Shown here: positions 17,996 through 26,685 of the stretch, one piece after another
How positions within the stretch are numbered: the first letter of the stretch is position 1
How the letters are laid out: each line of letters begins with the position of its first letter
Assembly (NCBI GenBank): GCA_903861005.1
Contig: CAIOSP010000072.1
Span: forward strand, 1 to 40,348
DNA: 40,348 nucleotides
Direction of reading: 5' to 3'
From: an uncultured Pseudomonadota bacterium
Lineage (GTDB): Bacteria > Myxococcota_A > UBA796 > GCA-2862545
Made by a program: the position numbers and the translations under genes
Notes under the pieces: model-generated
Told to the model about the DNA's origin: nothing
What the model saw: the letters and a program-made list of their open reading frames with translations, nothing else
Databases searched by the model: none

Positions 17996-20297
17996 GACCA
18001 CCCTCCACCGCCCGCAGGCGCTCGATTCGGTCGAGCATGAAGCTGCGACGCTCGTTCTCGGCCACGTCCAGGCCGACCAGCACGGGCTGGGCGTCCTTGA
18101 GCGCCAGGCGCTCGGGCTGGATCTCGCAGGCGATGCGCTGGCCGGTCTTGGCCAGGTACACCATCTGCAGGAGCTGGTCCTTGGACAGGGCCTTGTCGAT
18201 GATCTGGCGCGCCGTGTTGGCGTCCACCTCGGGCGGCATGTCGGGCTCGGCCTCGCCGGACTCCTCCAGGCGCGTGCCCGGCACCGGCTGCAGGTTGCGC
18301 GGGTCGATGAGCTCGGCGTCGCGACCCATCGGGTCCTGCACGGCCTCGCGCGCCTCGAACAGCGCCTTGTGCAGCTGCGCGCGCGCCTCGACCGCCTCGG
18401 GCGTGCCCGGGTAGGTCCGCGTCTCGCGGTTGGGCGAGAAGCCGGACTCGGCGAGCACGCGCTCGATCTCGTCGCGCTTGGAGCGGTCGATCGCGTACAT
18501 GCCCGGCGCGAACCGGTGCAGGATGTAGGGCTTGAGGCGCTTGTGGCCTTCGAGCCTGCGGATCTGCGAGCGGTGCACGGTGATGAGCATCAGGTCGTGG
18601 AACTCGACGTCACCGCGGTGGCCGATCCAGCCCTTGAGCGTCTGCTCGACGTTCTCCGGCAGGCCGAGCTGGCTGTTCTCGCGCAAGAACTGGAGGACGT
18701 CGTCGCGACGCCAGCCCTTGTCGAGCGCGCGCTCGATGCTCTGCTCGGTGATCTTGTACGTGTTCGCGCGATCACACGCGGTGAACTCGGCGATCTCGCC
18801 CATGCGGAACAGCAAGATGGGGGCCAAGCCCGCGGGCGCCATCATCTTGAAGTCCGGCGTCAGGTAGAACTGACGGAAGCCGTCGTCCTCCGGCGGCTCC
18901 AGCAGCGCCAGGGCGCGCGGCGTGAGGCGGTAGAACTTCTCCTGGCCCCACTGACCCATCTCCAGCAGCCCGCTCTGCACGAGCGGCGCGAAGGTGAACG
19001 AGTCGCGCTCGTTGGTCTTGCCGGGGGCGTAGACGCCGCTGCGGTAGCGCGCGCGCCAGTCCTTGCCCTTCTTCCAGTGCCGGTACATCGCGGACAGCGG
19101 GCGCTCGGCGACCCACTTGCCGCCGGTGCCGTGGACCGCCCACAGCACCCACTCCGCCAGGTCGAAGCGCTTCTCGAGCGCGCGGAAGATCAGGTCGCGC
19201 TGATCCTCGGGCTCCAGCTGGAGCCACTCCTCCATGACGTCGGTGTCCAGGTACAGGTGGTCGCCGCGAAGCTCCACCAGCCCGTGCATCATCAGGAATT
19301 CGAGGTGGAAGTGGAACAGCTCTGAGTCCGACTCCCAGATCTGCCCAAAGAACGCGTTGAGCGCGTCCTGGTCGTGGCGGAACACGTCTTGCCGCTGCGT
19401 CAGGCGAACGCCGGTCTGCGCCAGGTACGTGGCGAGGCTGGTGATCGAGAAGTCCAGCGGCGGGCTGAACGGCTTGTGCTCGATGATGCGCACGTCTTCG
19501 TGATCGAACGTGGGCAGCGCGAGCTCGCCGTCGAGCGCCTCGACCAGGCCGTCGACCAGCGGGTCCGGCACGATGTAGAAGAAGTGGTCGCCCTGGCTGC
19601 CCGACGACATCACCAAGCCGCGCTCGGCGAGCATGGTCAGCGCGCGCTTCCAGTCGCGCTCGTGGCCGCCGTACGCGGTCACCAGCAGGCGATGCAGCTC
19701 CTCCCCGTGGGCCAGGCCGCCGCACTGCAGCAGCGCCGCCAGCGCCTTGCGATCGCGCTCGTGCACGTGCTTGACGATCGCCGCGAGGCGTCCGCCCTGC
19801 GTGACCGCGCGCACGGACAGCTGGATCATCCGATCGCGGCTCTCCACGCGGTTGGGCTGACCGCCCAGGCCCCGGTACAGGTTGGCGAGGAGCGCGTCGG
19901 GCAGCGCCGACAGCCAGTCGCCAAACGCCTGCATCTCGACCCGGTCGACCTTGCGCCGACGCATGGTGGTGGAGCCGGGCTTGCCGCGCCGTGCGCGCGA
20001 GCTGCGCTTGCGGTGCGGGTTGCGGCCGCTGGACGGTGTGAACACCGCGCCCGCGTCGCCAAAGTCGAGCATCTGCCGACGACCGCCGGCCGCGCCGCGC
20101 GCGCCTCGGCCGTCGCCGTCGTCTTCCTGACCGCCGCCCGAGTAGCCGCCGCCGGACTGCGCGTAGCCGCCTGCTTGGGCCTGGCCGCCTTCGCCGCCGC
20201 CGCGCTTCTTCCGCCGCCGCCGACGCTTGCGTCGACGCTGTCCACCACCGGCATCCGTGCTGTCGTGGGGCGGTTCGACCTCGTTCTCGTCAGACAT
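17988..20297 (-). CDS. Helicase_C_3 / WYL-like partner of XPB helicase
   Basis: The protein has 769 residues. Residues 15-110 are a disordered basic and glycine-rich tail with a run of 11 basic residues in 12 (about 21-32). The middle contains helicase-associated and winged-helix-like segments. Residues about 470-620 match the Helicase_C_3 pattern (FYLTPDFKMMAP, NTYKITEQSIERALDKGW, LGLPENVEQTLKGW). The last 70 residues look like a WYL domain (MVYLAKTGQRIACEIQPERL, FMLDRIERLRAVE). This combination is the partner encoded beside XPB in actinobacteria such as Rv0862c next to Rv0861c, as I recall it. Here it follows the XPB gene at 36 bases and precedes xseB. A GGAG site is eight bases before the ATG. 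The basic tail suggests direct DNA or RNA binding and is not something I know from the actinobacterial form. Confidence 0.8.
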   Translation of the reverse strand: MSDENEVEPPHDSTDAGGGQRRRKRRRRRKKRGGGEGGQAQAGGYAQSGGGYSGGGQEDDGDGRGARGAAGGRRQMLDFGDAGAVFTPSSGRNPHRKRSSRARRGKPGSTTMRRRKVDRVEMQAFGDWLSALPDALLANLYRGLGGQPNRVESRDRMIQLSVRAVTQGGRLAAIVKHVHERDRKALAALLQCGGLAHGEELHRLLVTAYGGHERDWKRALTMLAERGLVMSSGSQGDHFFYIVPDPLVDGLVEALDGELALPTFDHEDVRIIEHKPFSPPLDFSITSLATYLAQTGVRLTQRQDVFRHDQDALNAFFGQIWESDSELFHFHLEFLMMHGLVELRGDHLYLDTDVMEEWLQLEPEDQRDLIFRALEKRFDLAEWVLWAVHGTGGKWVAERPLSAMYRHWKKGKDWRARYRSGVYAPGKTNERDSFTFAPLVQSGLLEMGQWGQEKFYRLTPRALALLEPPEDDGFRQFYLTPDFKMMAPAGLAPILLFRMGEIAEFTACDRANTYKITEQSIERALDKGWRRDDVLQFLRENSQLGLPENVEQTLKGWIGHRGDVEFHDLMLITVHRSQIRRLEGHKRLKPYILHRFAPGMYAIDRSKRDEIERVLAESGFSPNRETRTYPGTPEAVEARAQLHKALFEAREAVQDPMGRDAELIDPRNLQPVPGTRLEESGEAEPDMPPEVDANTARQIIDKALSKDQLLQMVYLAKTGQRIACEIQPERLALKDAQPVLVGLDVAENERRSFMLDRIERLRAVEGGRG

Positions 20298-20333
20298 TCA
20301 AGAGACTCCAAGCTTTGGGATCGCAGGCACAGG

Positions 20334-22007
20334 TCACTTCGCGGCCCGATCCTCGATGTGGTAGCGGTAGCCCTGTTCGGTGAGGAAGAGCTGGCGTTTA
20401 ACCGCGAACTCCTGCTCCTTCGAATCCGACGTGACTACGGTGTAGAAGAACGCTCCGTTCTCCTTGGGGCGCAGGATGCGGCCGAGCCGCTGCGCCTCTT
20501 CCTGCCGCGATCCGAACGATCCGGAGATCTGGATCGCGACGTTGGCGTCCGGCAGATCGATCGCGAAGTTCGCGACCTTGCTGACCACCAGCCGCTTGAG
20601 CGCGCCCGAGCGGAACTTCGCGAACAGCCTGTCGCGCTCGGCCTGCGGCGTCTGACCCGTGATCAGCGGCGCGTTGAGGTCGCGGGCGACGTCGTGCAGC
20701 TGGTCCAGGTACGTGCCAATGACCAGGATGTTGTCCGACTGGTGACGCTTCACCAGGTCGATCACCACCGGCAGCTTCTTGGCGTTCTCGGACGCGAGGC
20801 GGAACTTCTCGGTCTCGCTCGCGGCCTCGTAGGCGGCGCGGTCACGCGAGGTGAGCGGCACGCGGATCTCGAAGCACTTGGCCTCGGCCACGAACCCGCG
20901 CTTCTCAAGCGTCTGCCACGGCAGGTCGTAGCGCTTGGGGCCGACCAGGCTGAACACGTCGCCCTCGCGGCCGTCCTCGCGCACCAGCGTGGCGGTCAGG
21001 CCTAGGCGGCGCGTGCCCTGCAGCTCAGCCGTGGCGCCAAACACCGGCGCGGGCAGCAGGTGGACCTCGTCGTACACCAGCAGGCCCCACGCGTGGTCGC
21101 GGAACAGGTGCATGTGCTCGTACTCGGCGGTCTTCGACCGACGCCACGTGAGCACCTGGTAGGTGGCGACCGTGACGGGCTTGATGACCTTGGACTGGCC
21201 CGTGTACTCGCCGACATCGGCCTCGGTCAGCGTGGTCTTGTCCAGGATTTCGCGAATCCACTGCGTGACCGCGGACTGGTTGTTGCACAGCACTAGGGTG
21301 TGCGTCTGCGCCTGCGCCATGGCGCACAGGGCGACCACGGTCTTGCCCGCGCCGCACGGCAGCACCACCACGCCGTGACCGCCCTGCGGCGCGCCCTTGA
21401 GGTACCAGCGCTCGACGGACTCGAACTGGTAGTCGCGCGGACGAAAGGGCTTGCCGCTGCGCATCACGTCGCGCAGGCCGAGCTCAAGCGGGTCGCCGTG
21501 CAGGAAGCCGGCGTTGTCGGCGACAGGCCACTTCTCCAGCAGCAGGCGCTGCTTGAAGATGCCGCGCATGCCAGCCGCGATCCGCCAGCCGCGCTTGCCG
21601 TCCGCCTGGATGAACTCCTTGCCGGTCTTGGTGGCGATGACCGTCTTCTCGATGAAGCGGTTCGCGAACTCGACGGTGATGAAGCTCTTGGGGTCCGTCG
21701 CGTGCGCTTCAAGGCGCACCAAGCCGAAGCGACCGACCGTGTCTTCGATGTTGCGGAGGACCTCGACCGGGATGTCGAACTTGGACATCGCCTTGAGGCC
21801 GTCGACCACCTCGTTGAGCGTCATGCCCGCGCTGGCGGCATTCCACAGCGAGAGGGCGTCGATCTTGTAGGTGTGGAGGAGATCCGGGCTGGACTCAAGC
21901 TCAGCGAAGCGTGCGAGGAAATCGCGCGCACGATCGAACTGCGGGTGCTTCACCTCCAGGAGGACCTTGCCGTCGCCCTGGACAATGAGCGGATTCGCCG
22001 GATTCAT
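20334..22007 (-). CDS. XPB-family DNA repair helicase (superfamily 2)
   Basis: The protein has 557 residues from the ATG at 22007, where homology to bacterial XPB begins (NPLIVQGDGKVLLEVKHP). The reading frame stays open to 22175, but that extra stretch lacks family resemblance. Residues 1-180 form the N-terminal domain. Walker A is PCGAGKT at 217-223, the DEVH box is at 313-316, and the XPB RED motif is REDGREGD at 343-350. The last helicase motif is EAQRLGRILRP. XPB unwinds DNA around damage, a nucleotide-excision-repair helicase shared with archaea and eukaryotes and patchy in bacteria. It leads a minus-strand operon with the Helicase_C_3 partner, XseB and the SGNH hydrolase. A possible leader peptide sits just before the start. 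Confidence 0.92.
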   Translation of the reverse strand: MNPANPLIVQGDGKVLLEVKHPQFDRARDFLARFAELESSPDLLHTYKIDALSLWNAASAGMTLNEVVDGLKAMSKFDIPVEVLRNIEDTVGRFGLVRLEAHATDPKSFITVEFANRFIEKTVIATKTGKEFIQADGKRGWRIAAGMRGIFKQRLLLEKWPVADNAGFLHGDPLELGLRDVMRSGKPFRPRDYQFESVERWYLKGAPQGGHGVVVLPCGAGKTVVALCAMAQAQTHTLVLCNNQSAVTQWIREILDKTTLTEADVGEYTGQSKVIKPVTVATYQVLTWRRSKTAEYEHMHLFRDHAWGLLVYDEVHLLPAPVFGATAELQGTRRLGLTATLVREDGREGDVFSLVGPKRYDLPWQTLEKRGFVAEAKCFEIRVPLTSRDRAAYEAASETEKFRLASENAKKLPVVIDLVKRHQSDNILVIGTYLDQLHDVARDLNAPLITGQTPQAERDRLFAKFRSGALKRLVVSKVANFAIDLPDANVAIQISGSFGSRQEEAQRLGRILRPKENGAFFYTVVTSDSKEQEFAVKRQLFLTEQGYRYHIEDRAAK

Positions 22008-22024
22008 CCGAAGCAAAGGACCAT
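22004..22024 (-). promoter_or_regulatory. Possible six-codon leader peptide (MVLCFG) coupled to the XPB start
   Basis: The XPB ATG (22007) has no ribosome site of its own. Just upstream, AGGAGGA (22037-22031) stands six bases before an ATG at 22024, which opens a frame of six codons ending TGA at 22006-22004. That stop overlaps the XPB start as ATGA. This could place ribosomes at the helicase gene by reinitiation. The alternative is translation of XPB from an in-frame ATG at 22040, in which case the AGGAGGA is only coding sequence. Confidence 0.4.
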
Positions 22025-22331
22025 TCGTGGTCCTCCTCATGCGTTCGTCGGAACGTTCTGCGAGCCCGGCCCACCGGTCTCGCGCGTCGACGAGGCAAAA
22101 CAATCTAGGCCATGGTTGGCGCTGTGGGGGGAACTCCCCCGAGGGATCGGGTCGCAACAGACCCACGAAGCCCATTCCGCGGTCCGCTCAGGCGCTCGCT
22201 CACGCCGGGCGGGCACCGCCGCTTCGGGGCCCCTCGCTGGCCGCAGTCTTACGGACGGAGCATGCATCTGTCAAGCTCCACCCGTGGGCCCTGGCCAATG
22301 ATCCGCCTCCTTCCGTAGTCTGGGGTCGCAC
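22008..22331. other. Divergent intergenic region between XPB and the PEP-synthase-like gene, with a hairpin
   Basis: This 324-base region carries the divergent starts. It has the leader-peptide arrangement near 22004-22040 and a five-base-pair hairpin at 22126-22140 (GGGGG, loop GAACT, CCCCC). GAACGTTC at 22051-22058 is a palindrome without the four-base spacer of a LexA box. I see no convincing -35/-10 pair. Most of the rest is unremarkable GC-rich sequence. Confidence 0.4.
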
Positions 22332-24896
22332 TTGTCTGACGCCGTTCGAGACGAGCTGCTGCTGGACCTGCGCGATCGACGCGCGCGGGCGCGGTCCCGC
22401 TCGGGCGGGAAGGCAGGGGCGCTCGCTCGTCTCGTCGCCGCTGGGCTGCCCGTGCCGCCGGGCTTTGTGATCCCGACCGCGGCGCACTCGCGGGCCCTGG
22501 TGGAGGCGGGCCTGGGCGTCCGTCCGGCGGCGTCGGGCGGGGCCGCGCACCGGGCCAAGGTGGCGACGATGCCGCTCCCATCAGGCTGGGCGGAGGTCTG
22601 GGTCGAGGCCGCGCGCGCCCTCGGCGACCGGGTCGCGGTGCGTTCGTCCGGGCTGTCGGAGGACGGCGCGACCCGCTCGCTGGCCGGCGCGCACGCGTCG
22701 GTGATCGGCGTCGCCCCGGAGGACGTGCCCGACGCGGTGCTCACGGTGTGGGCGAGCCGCTGGTCTGAGGCCGCGACGGCGTCCGGCGGCGAGACCGGCA
22801 TGGCCGTGCTGGTCCAGGCGATGGTCCCGGCGGAGGCGTCGGGCGTGCTGTTCACCATCGACCCCACCACCGGCTCGTGGCGCGAGGCGCGCGTGGAGGC
22901 CGTCTGGGGGCTCGGAGAGGCCCTTGTTGGCGGCCATGTGCCGCCGCAGTCCTGGGTGGTGCGCAGGCCCCGCCACGGGCCGGTGGGGCCGCTTGGGCTG
23001 CGGATGCGGGCCCGGGTGACCGTGCTGTCGTCCGACCCGGTCGACGCTGACCGCTGGTGGCCCGCGTCCGGTGGGGGCGCAGCGCCGCTCCCGGACGACC
23101 TGCGTGGTCGCGCCGCGCTCTCCCACCACGACGTCCGCGCGTTGGTGCGGCTGGGGCTGCGGGTCGAGTCCAAGCTCGGCGGCCCCCAAGACATCGAGTG
23201 GGCCCGCGACGCTGCAGGCGAGCTGTGGGTGGTCCAAGCGCGCCCGATCACCGCCTCGGCCGCGCCGCACCGCCCGGCGACGCCGCTGTGGACGCGCCGG
23301 TTTCTGGGCGAGCGCTTCCACCGCCCGGTGACCCCGCTCGGCTGGAGCGTGCTGGAGCCCATCCTGTCGTGGTTCATCGCCTACCCGGATGTGGCGGCGC
23401 GCCACCTGGGCGGCGGCCCCGCGCTGCGGCTGGTCGCCGGTCGGCCCTACGTGGACGCGACCGTGTTCCGGCACCTGGCGTTCAAGCTCCCCGGCGCGCC
23501 GCCGCCCGAGTTCGTGATGGAGATGCTGCCCCGCGACGAAGCGCAGGCGTGGCGCCTGCGTCGGGCGGGGCTGCCCGGCCTGCGCGTGCTCGCGGCGATC
23601 GCGGCGACGACCTGGAGCGAGCGCCGCTGGCATCGGTTCGCCTGGGACCCGACCACCAACCCGGCCGACTGGGACCGCTTTGAGGCGGCGCTGGAGCGGG
23701 ACCTGGCGCGCGGTTCGACGCCTGCGTCTGACGTGCGCGCGTCCGTCCGGCGCGTGGAGGAGCAGACCGAGCGCCTGCGGGCCTATGTCGGCGTGCACGT
23801 GGTCAGTCTGCTGTTCGCGCACCTGACCCGCCAGGGCCTGGAGATGGCGGTGCGCGCTGCCTGCCCGGACCGCGCCGACGAACTGATGGCCGCCCTGGCG
23901 ACCAGCCCGCCGGGCAACCCCACCCTGCGCATGCACCACGACCTGGGCCGCCTGGCGCGCGCAGCCAACGCCGAGGACCGCGCCCGGCTGGCCGATGGCC
24001 TCCCCGCAGAGGGGCCGTTCGCCTTGGCGCTGGCGGGCTTTCTGGTGGCGCACGGGGCGCGGTCGGAGTCCAGCTGGGAGCTGCTGGCGCCGCGCTGGGA
24101 GGACGACCCTCGCCCGCTGGCCGGGCTGCTCTCGACGCACTCCCTCGACGACCAGCCCGCCCGTGAGCGCGCCCACGCCGACGCGGTGGCCACCCTGATC
24201 CGCGAGGCGCCCTGGTGGTCGGTGCCGACGCTGCTGGCGGGCGTACACTGGGTGCGGACCTACCTGGGCCTGCGCGAGCGGCAGCGCTGGGCGTTTGAGC
24301 GGCTGACCCAGGCCATGCGCCGCGAGTGGATGGTCATCGGGGCCTCGCTGGTGCGCGAGGGCCGCCTGGACGCGGCCCAGGACGTGGCGTTCGTGCGCTG
24401 GGACGTGCTGCGCGCCGCGGCCCTGGGCGACGACGCCGTGCCGCTGCGCGCCATCGCCAAGCGCGCGCGGGCCGACGCGGACGCCTGGGCCAAGGAGTCG
24501 CCCGCGGTGGACCTGGACGAGGTGGCGGGCCTGACCGCGCCGACCGCGCGGCTGTTGGGGCGCGCGGTGTCGTCGGGTCGCGCTCGAGGCACGGTGCGGG
24601 TCCTGCGACGGGTCGAGGACGGCGCCAAGCTGCGGCCGGGCGACGTGCTGGTCGCGAGCGCGCTCGACCCGGGCTGGACGCCGCTGCTGCACGTCGCGTC
24701 GGCGGTGGTGGTCGAGCTGGGCGGGGCGCTGAGCCACGGCGCGATCGTCGCCCGCGAACTGGGTGTGCCCATGGTCGGCGACGTCGCCCTGGCCACGTCG
24801 GCGCTCCACGACGGCGACGAGGTGGTGGTCGACGGGCGGCGCGGCGAGGTGTGGCGGGTGTCGCCCCTCCGGGCCCCCTCGGGGGGATCCCCTTGA
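22332..24896 (+). CDS. PEP-synthase-like dikinase, rifampin phosphotransferase (Rph) architecture
   Basis: The protein has 854 residues and starts at TTG. The N-terminal ATP-grasp (PPDK_N) part runs to about 315, with GGKAGALARLVAAGLPVPPG (25-44), VRSSGLSEDG and PQDIEWARD leading to VVQARPIT. A long helical middle region follows (about 320-735). The C-terminal swivelling domain carries the phospho-histidine His802 in GGALSHGAIVARELGVP. This order and length match Rph (about 867 residues), which phosphorylates rifampin using ATP and water. Shorter PEP-synthase relatives share the outer domains, and the middle region cannot be matched to a drug here, so resistance is only a possibility. The family includes enzymes that phosphorylate other small molecules. 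The gene heads a plus-strand run with the RIO kinase, 110 bases on. Confidence 0.8.
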   Translation: MSDAVRDELLLDLRDRRARARSRSGGKAGALARLVAAGLPVPPGFVIPTAAHSRALVEAGLGVRPAASGGAAHRAKVATMPLPSGWAEVWVEAARALGDRVAVRSSGLSEDGATRSLAGAHASVIGVAPEDVPDAVLTVWASRWSEAATASGGETGMAVLVQAMVPAEASGVLFTIDPTTGSWREARVEAVWGLGEALVGGHVPPQSWVVRRPRHGPVGPLGLRMRARVTVLSSDPVDADRWWPASGGGAAPLPDDLRGRAALSHHDVRALVRLGLRVESKLGGPQDIEWARDAAGELWVVQARPITASAAPHRPATPLWTRRFLGERFHRPVTPLGWSVLEPILSWFIAYPDVAARHLGGGPALRLVAGRPYVDATVFRHLAFKLPGAPPPEFVMEMLPRDEAQAWRLRRAGLPGLRVLAAIAATTWSERRWHRFAWDPTTNPADWDRFEAALERDLARGSTPASDVRASVRRVEEQTERLRAYVGVHVVSLLFAHLTRQGLEMAVRAACPDRADELMAALATSPPGNPTLRMHHDLGRLARAANAEDRARLADGLPAEGPFALALAGFLVAHGARSESSWELLAPRWEDDPRPLAGLLSTHSLDDQPARERAHADAVATLIREAPWWSVPTLLAGVHWVRTYLGLRERQRWAFERLTQAMRREWMVIGASLVREGRLDAAQDVAFVRWDVLRAAALGDDAVPLRAIAKRARADADAWAKESPAVDLDEVAGLTAPTARLLGRAVSSGRARGTVRVLRRVEDGAKLRPGDVLVASALDPGWTPLLHVASAVVVELGGALSHGAIVARELGVPMVGDVALATSALHDGDEVVVDGRRGEVWRVSPLRAPSGGSP

Positions 24897-25006
24897 CGCA
24901 CGCAGGCCTGTTGGTGGATACGGGGGGTCAACGAGTGGTGGAAAGACGGGTCCGGAGCGTGGGCCCAGGCATCGACATCTCGACGAAAGGGGAGGACTGA
25001 CGCGTC

Positions 25007-26596
25007 ATGAGGGTTCCCGAGCGGCTCGAACCGCTGGTGGATTCTGGGATCGTGACCGAGGTCATTCGTCCGCTCATGGCGGGCAAGGAGGCGCAGATCT
25101 ACCTGGTGGAAGCCGGGGGGATCCGCTGCGTCGCCAAGGTCTACAAGGAGGCCGAGCACCGGTCCTTCAAGCACCGCGCCGACTACACGGAGGGTCGCAA
25201 GGTGCGGAACACGCGCGAGCAGCGCGCGATGGACAAGGGCACCAGCTACGGCAAGTCCAAGGAAGAGGACGCGTGGCGTACGGCCGAGGTGGACGCGATC
25301 TACCGCATGGTCGAGGCCGGCGTGCGCGTGCCCGAGCCCTACGAGTTCGTCGACGGCGTGCTCCTGATGGAGCTGATCACCGACGCCGAGGGCAACCCGG
25401 CGCCGCGGCTCGCGGACGTGACGCTGACCGAGGAAGAGGCGCTGTGGGTGTTCGACTTCCTGCTGCGTGAGTGCGTGAAGATGCTCTGCGCGGGCATCAT
25501 CCACGGGGATTTGTCGGACTTCAACGTCCTGATGGGCCCGGACAGCCCCGTGATCATCGACTTCCCGCAGGCGTCAGACCCGGCGCGCAACATGAACGCG
25601 CGCAAGCTGCTGGTCCGCGACGTCGACAACCTCACCAGCTTCCTCGCCAAGTTCGCGCCCGAGCTCAAGGACATGCAGTTCGGCGAGGAGATGTGGGACC
25701 TGTACGAGGCGGGCACGCTCGTCCCCGGGACCGCGCTCACCGGCCACACCAAGAAGAAGAAGAAGGAGGCGAACGTCTCCGCCCTCCTTCGCGAGATCGA
25801 GGACGTCGAGCGCGAGGCCCGGGAGCGCCGTGAGGCGCTCGGTCTGGAGGCCCGTCCCGCTCGGACCCCGGTGGTCCGCGAGGACATCGGGCGCCCGCCA
25901 CAGCCCGTGGGCAAGGGAGGCAAGGGCGGAAAGGGTGGCAAGGGCGGCGGGCAGCCGCAGCAGGGTCGTGGACAGGGCGGTCAGCAGGGTCGCGGGCAGG
26001 GTGGTCGTGATGACCGGCCGCGCGGCGGCGACGAGCGTGGGCGTGACGAGCGTCCGCGCGGTGGGTTCGACGATCGTCCTCGTGAGGATCGCCCGCGCGG
26101 CGGGTTCGATGATCGCGGCGGTCGTGGTGGCGACAATGGCCGCGGCGCGCGGGAGGATCGTCCTCGTGGCGGATCGGACGATCGTCCTCGTGAGGACCGG
26201 CCTCGCGGCGGGTTCGACGATCGCGGCGGGCGTGGTGCCGACAACGGCCGCGGCGCGCGCGACGATCGTCCTCGCGAGGATCGTCCCCGCGGTGGCTTCG
26301 ACGATCGCGGCGCGGACAACGGTCGCGACGATCGTCCTCGCGGTGGCTTCGACGATCGCGGCGCGGACAACGGTCGCGAGGATCGCCCTCGCGGTGGCTT
26401 CGACGATCGTGGACGCGGAGGCGGCAACGGTCGCGAGGATCGCCCTCGCGGCGGTTTCGACGATCGCGGCGGCCGCGACGATCGCCCTCGTCCGCAGGCG
26501 CCTCGCCGCGACGACCCGCCTCGTCGTGACGACCCGCCGCAGCGCGCCGCATCCACGGCGGACGACCTCGACGACTTCCTGTCGTTCGACGACTGA
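25007..26596 (+). CDS. RIO1-family atypical protein kinase with RGG-repeat tail
   Basis: The protein has 529 residues with GGAGGA ten bases before the ATG. The kinase part covers residues 1-245. The nucleotide loop is GKEAQIYLVE (26-35), the catalytic lysine Lys44 is in CVAKVY, the catalytic loop is HGDLSDFNVL (166-175, Asp168), and the metal site is IIDFPQA (Asp185). These are RIO1-type, as in archaeal and eukaryotic ribosome-assembly ATPases; bacterial members exist but are poorly known. A basic hinge (KKKKKE at 249-254) and a coiled-coil-like stretch (255-282) lead to a glycine-lysine tract and then a long RGG-type repeat tail (334-494). The protein ends in an acidic DDLDDFLSFDD. The tail suggests RNA binding or condensate formation. 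It may be co-transcribed with the preceding dikinase. Confidence 0.85.
   Translation: MRVPERLEPLVDSGIVTEVIRPLMAGKEAQIYLVEAGGIRCVAKVYKEAEHRSFKHRADYTEGRKVRNTREQRAMDKGTSYGKSKEEDAWRTAEVDAIYRMVEAGVRVPEPYEFVDGVLLMELITDAEGNPAPRLADVTLTEEEALWVFDFLLRECVKMLCAGIIHGDLSDFNVLMGPDSPVIIDFPQASDPARNMNARKLLVRDVDNLTSFLAKFAPELKDMQFGEEMWDLYEAGTLVPGTALTGHTKKKKKEANVSALLREIEDVEREARERREALGLEARPARTPVVREDIGRPPQPVGKGGKGGKGGKGGGQPQQGRGQGGQQGRGQGGRDDRPRGGDERGRDERPRGGFDDRPREDRPRGGFDDRGGRGGDNGRGAREDRPRGGSDDRPREDRPRGGFDDRGGRGADNGRGARDDRPREDRPRGGFDDRGADNGRDDRPRGGFDDRGADNGREDRPRGGFDDRGRGGGNGREDRPRGGFDDRGGRDDRPRPQAPRRDDPPRRDDPPQRAASTADDLDDFLSFDD
26006..26488 (+). repeat. RPRGGFDDR repeat tract in the RIO kinase gene
   Basis: The tract encodes residues 334-494. 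RPRGGFDDR occurs seven times, with one RPRGGSDDR variant and a degenerate first copy (RPRGGDERG), separated by short GGRGGDNGRGAR- or GADNGR-type linkers. The DNA copies share a CGACGATCG core, so slippage or recombination could change copy number. Every base change I see preserves the reading frame, which argues that the protein repeat is selected. Confidence 0.85.
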
Positions 26597-26685
26597 TGTC
26601 GCTCGCGCAGAGCTTCGGCGCGGTGCCTACGACCGCTTCGGTCCGCCGCGCTGGACGCGCGCTCGATGAACGGCGGGGAGGGCCG

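Noticed and set aside
22051-22058. GAACGTTC as a LexA (SOS) box upstream of XPB
   Set aside because: The half-sites touch each other; the known box has a four-base spacer and the flanks do not fit the myxobacterial form either.
22008-22175. Longer N-terminus for XPB
   Set aside because: The 56 extra codons have no resemblance to the family, and known bacterial XPB proteins begin at the NPLIVQ region.
22581-24809. 742-codon minus-strand frame opposite the dikinase gene
   Set aside because: Same reason: antisense shadow without motifs.
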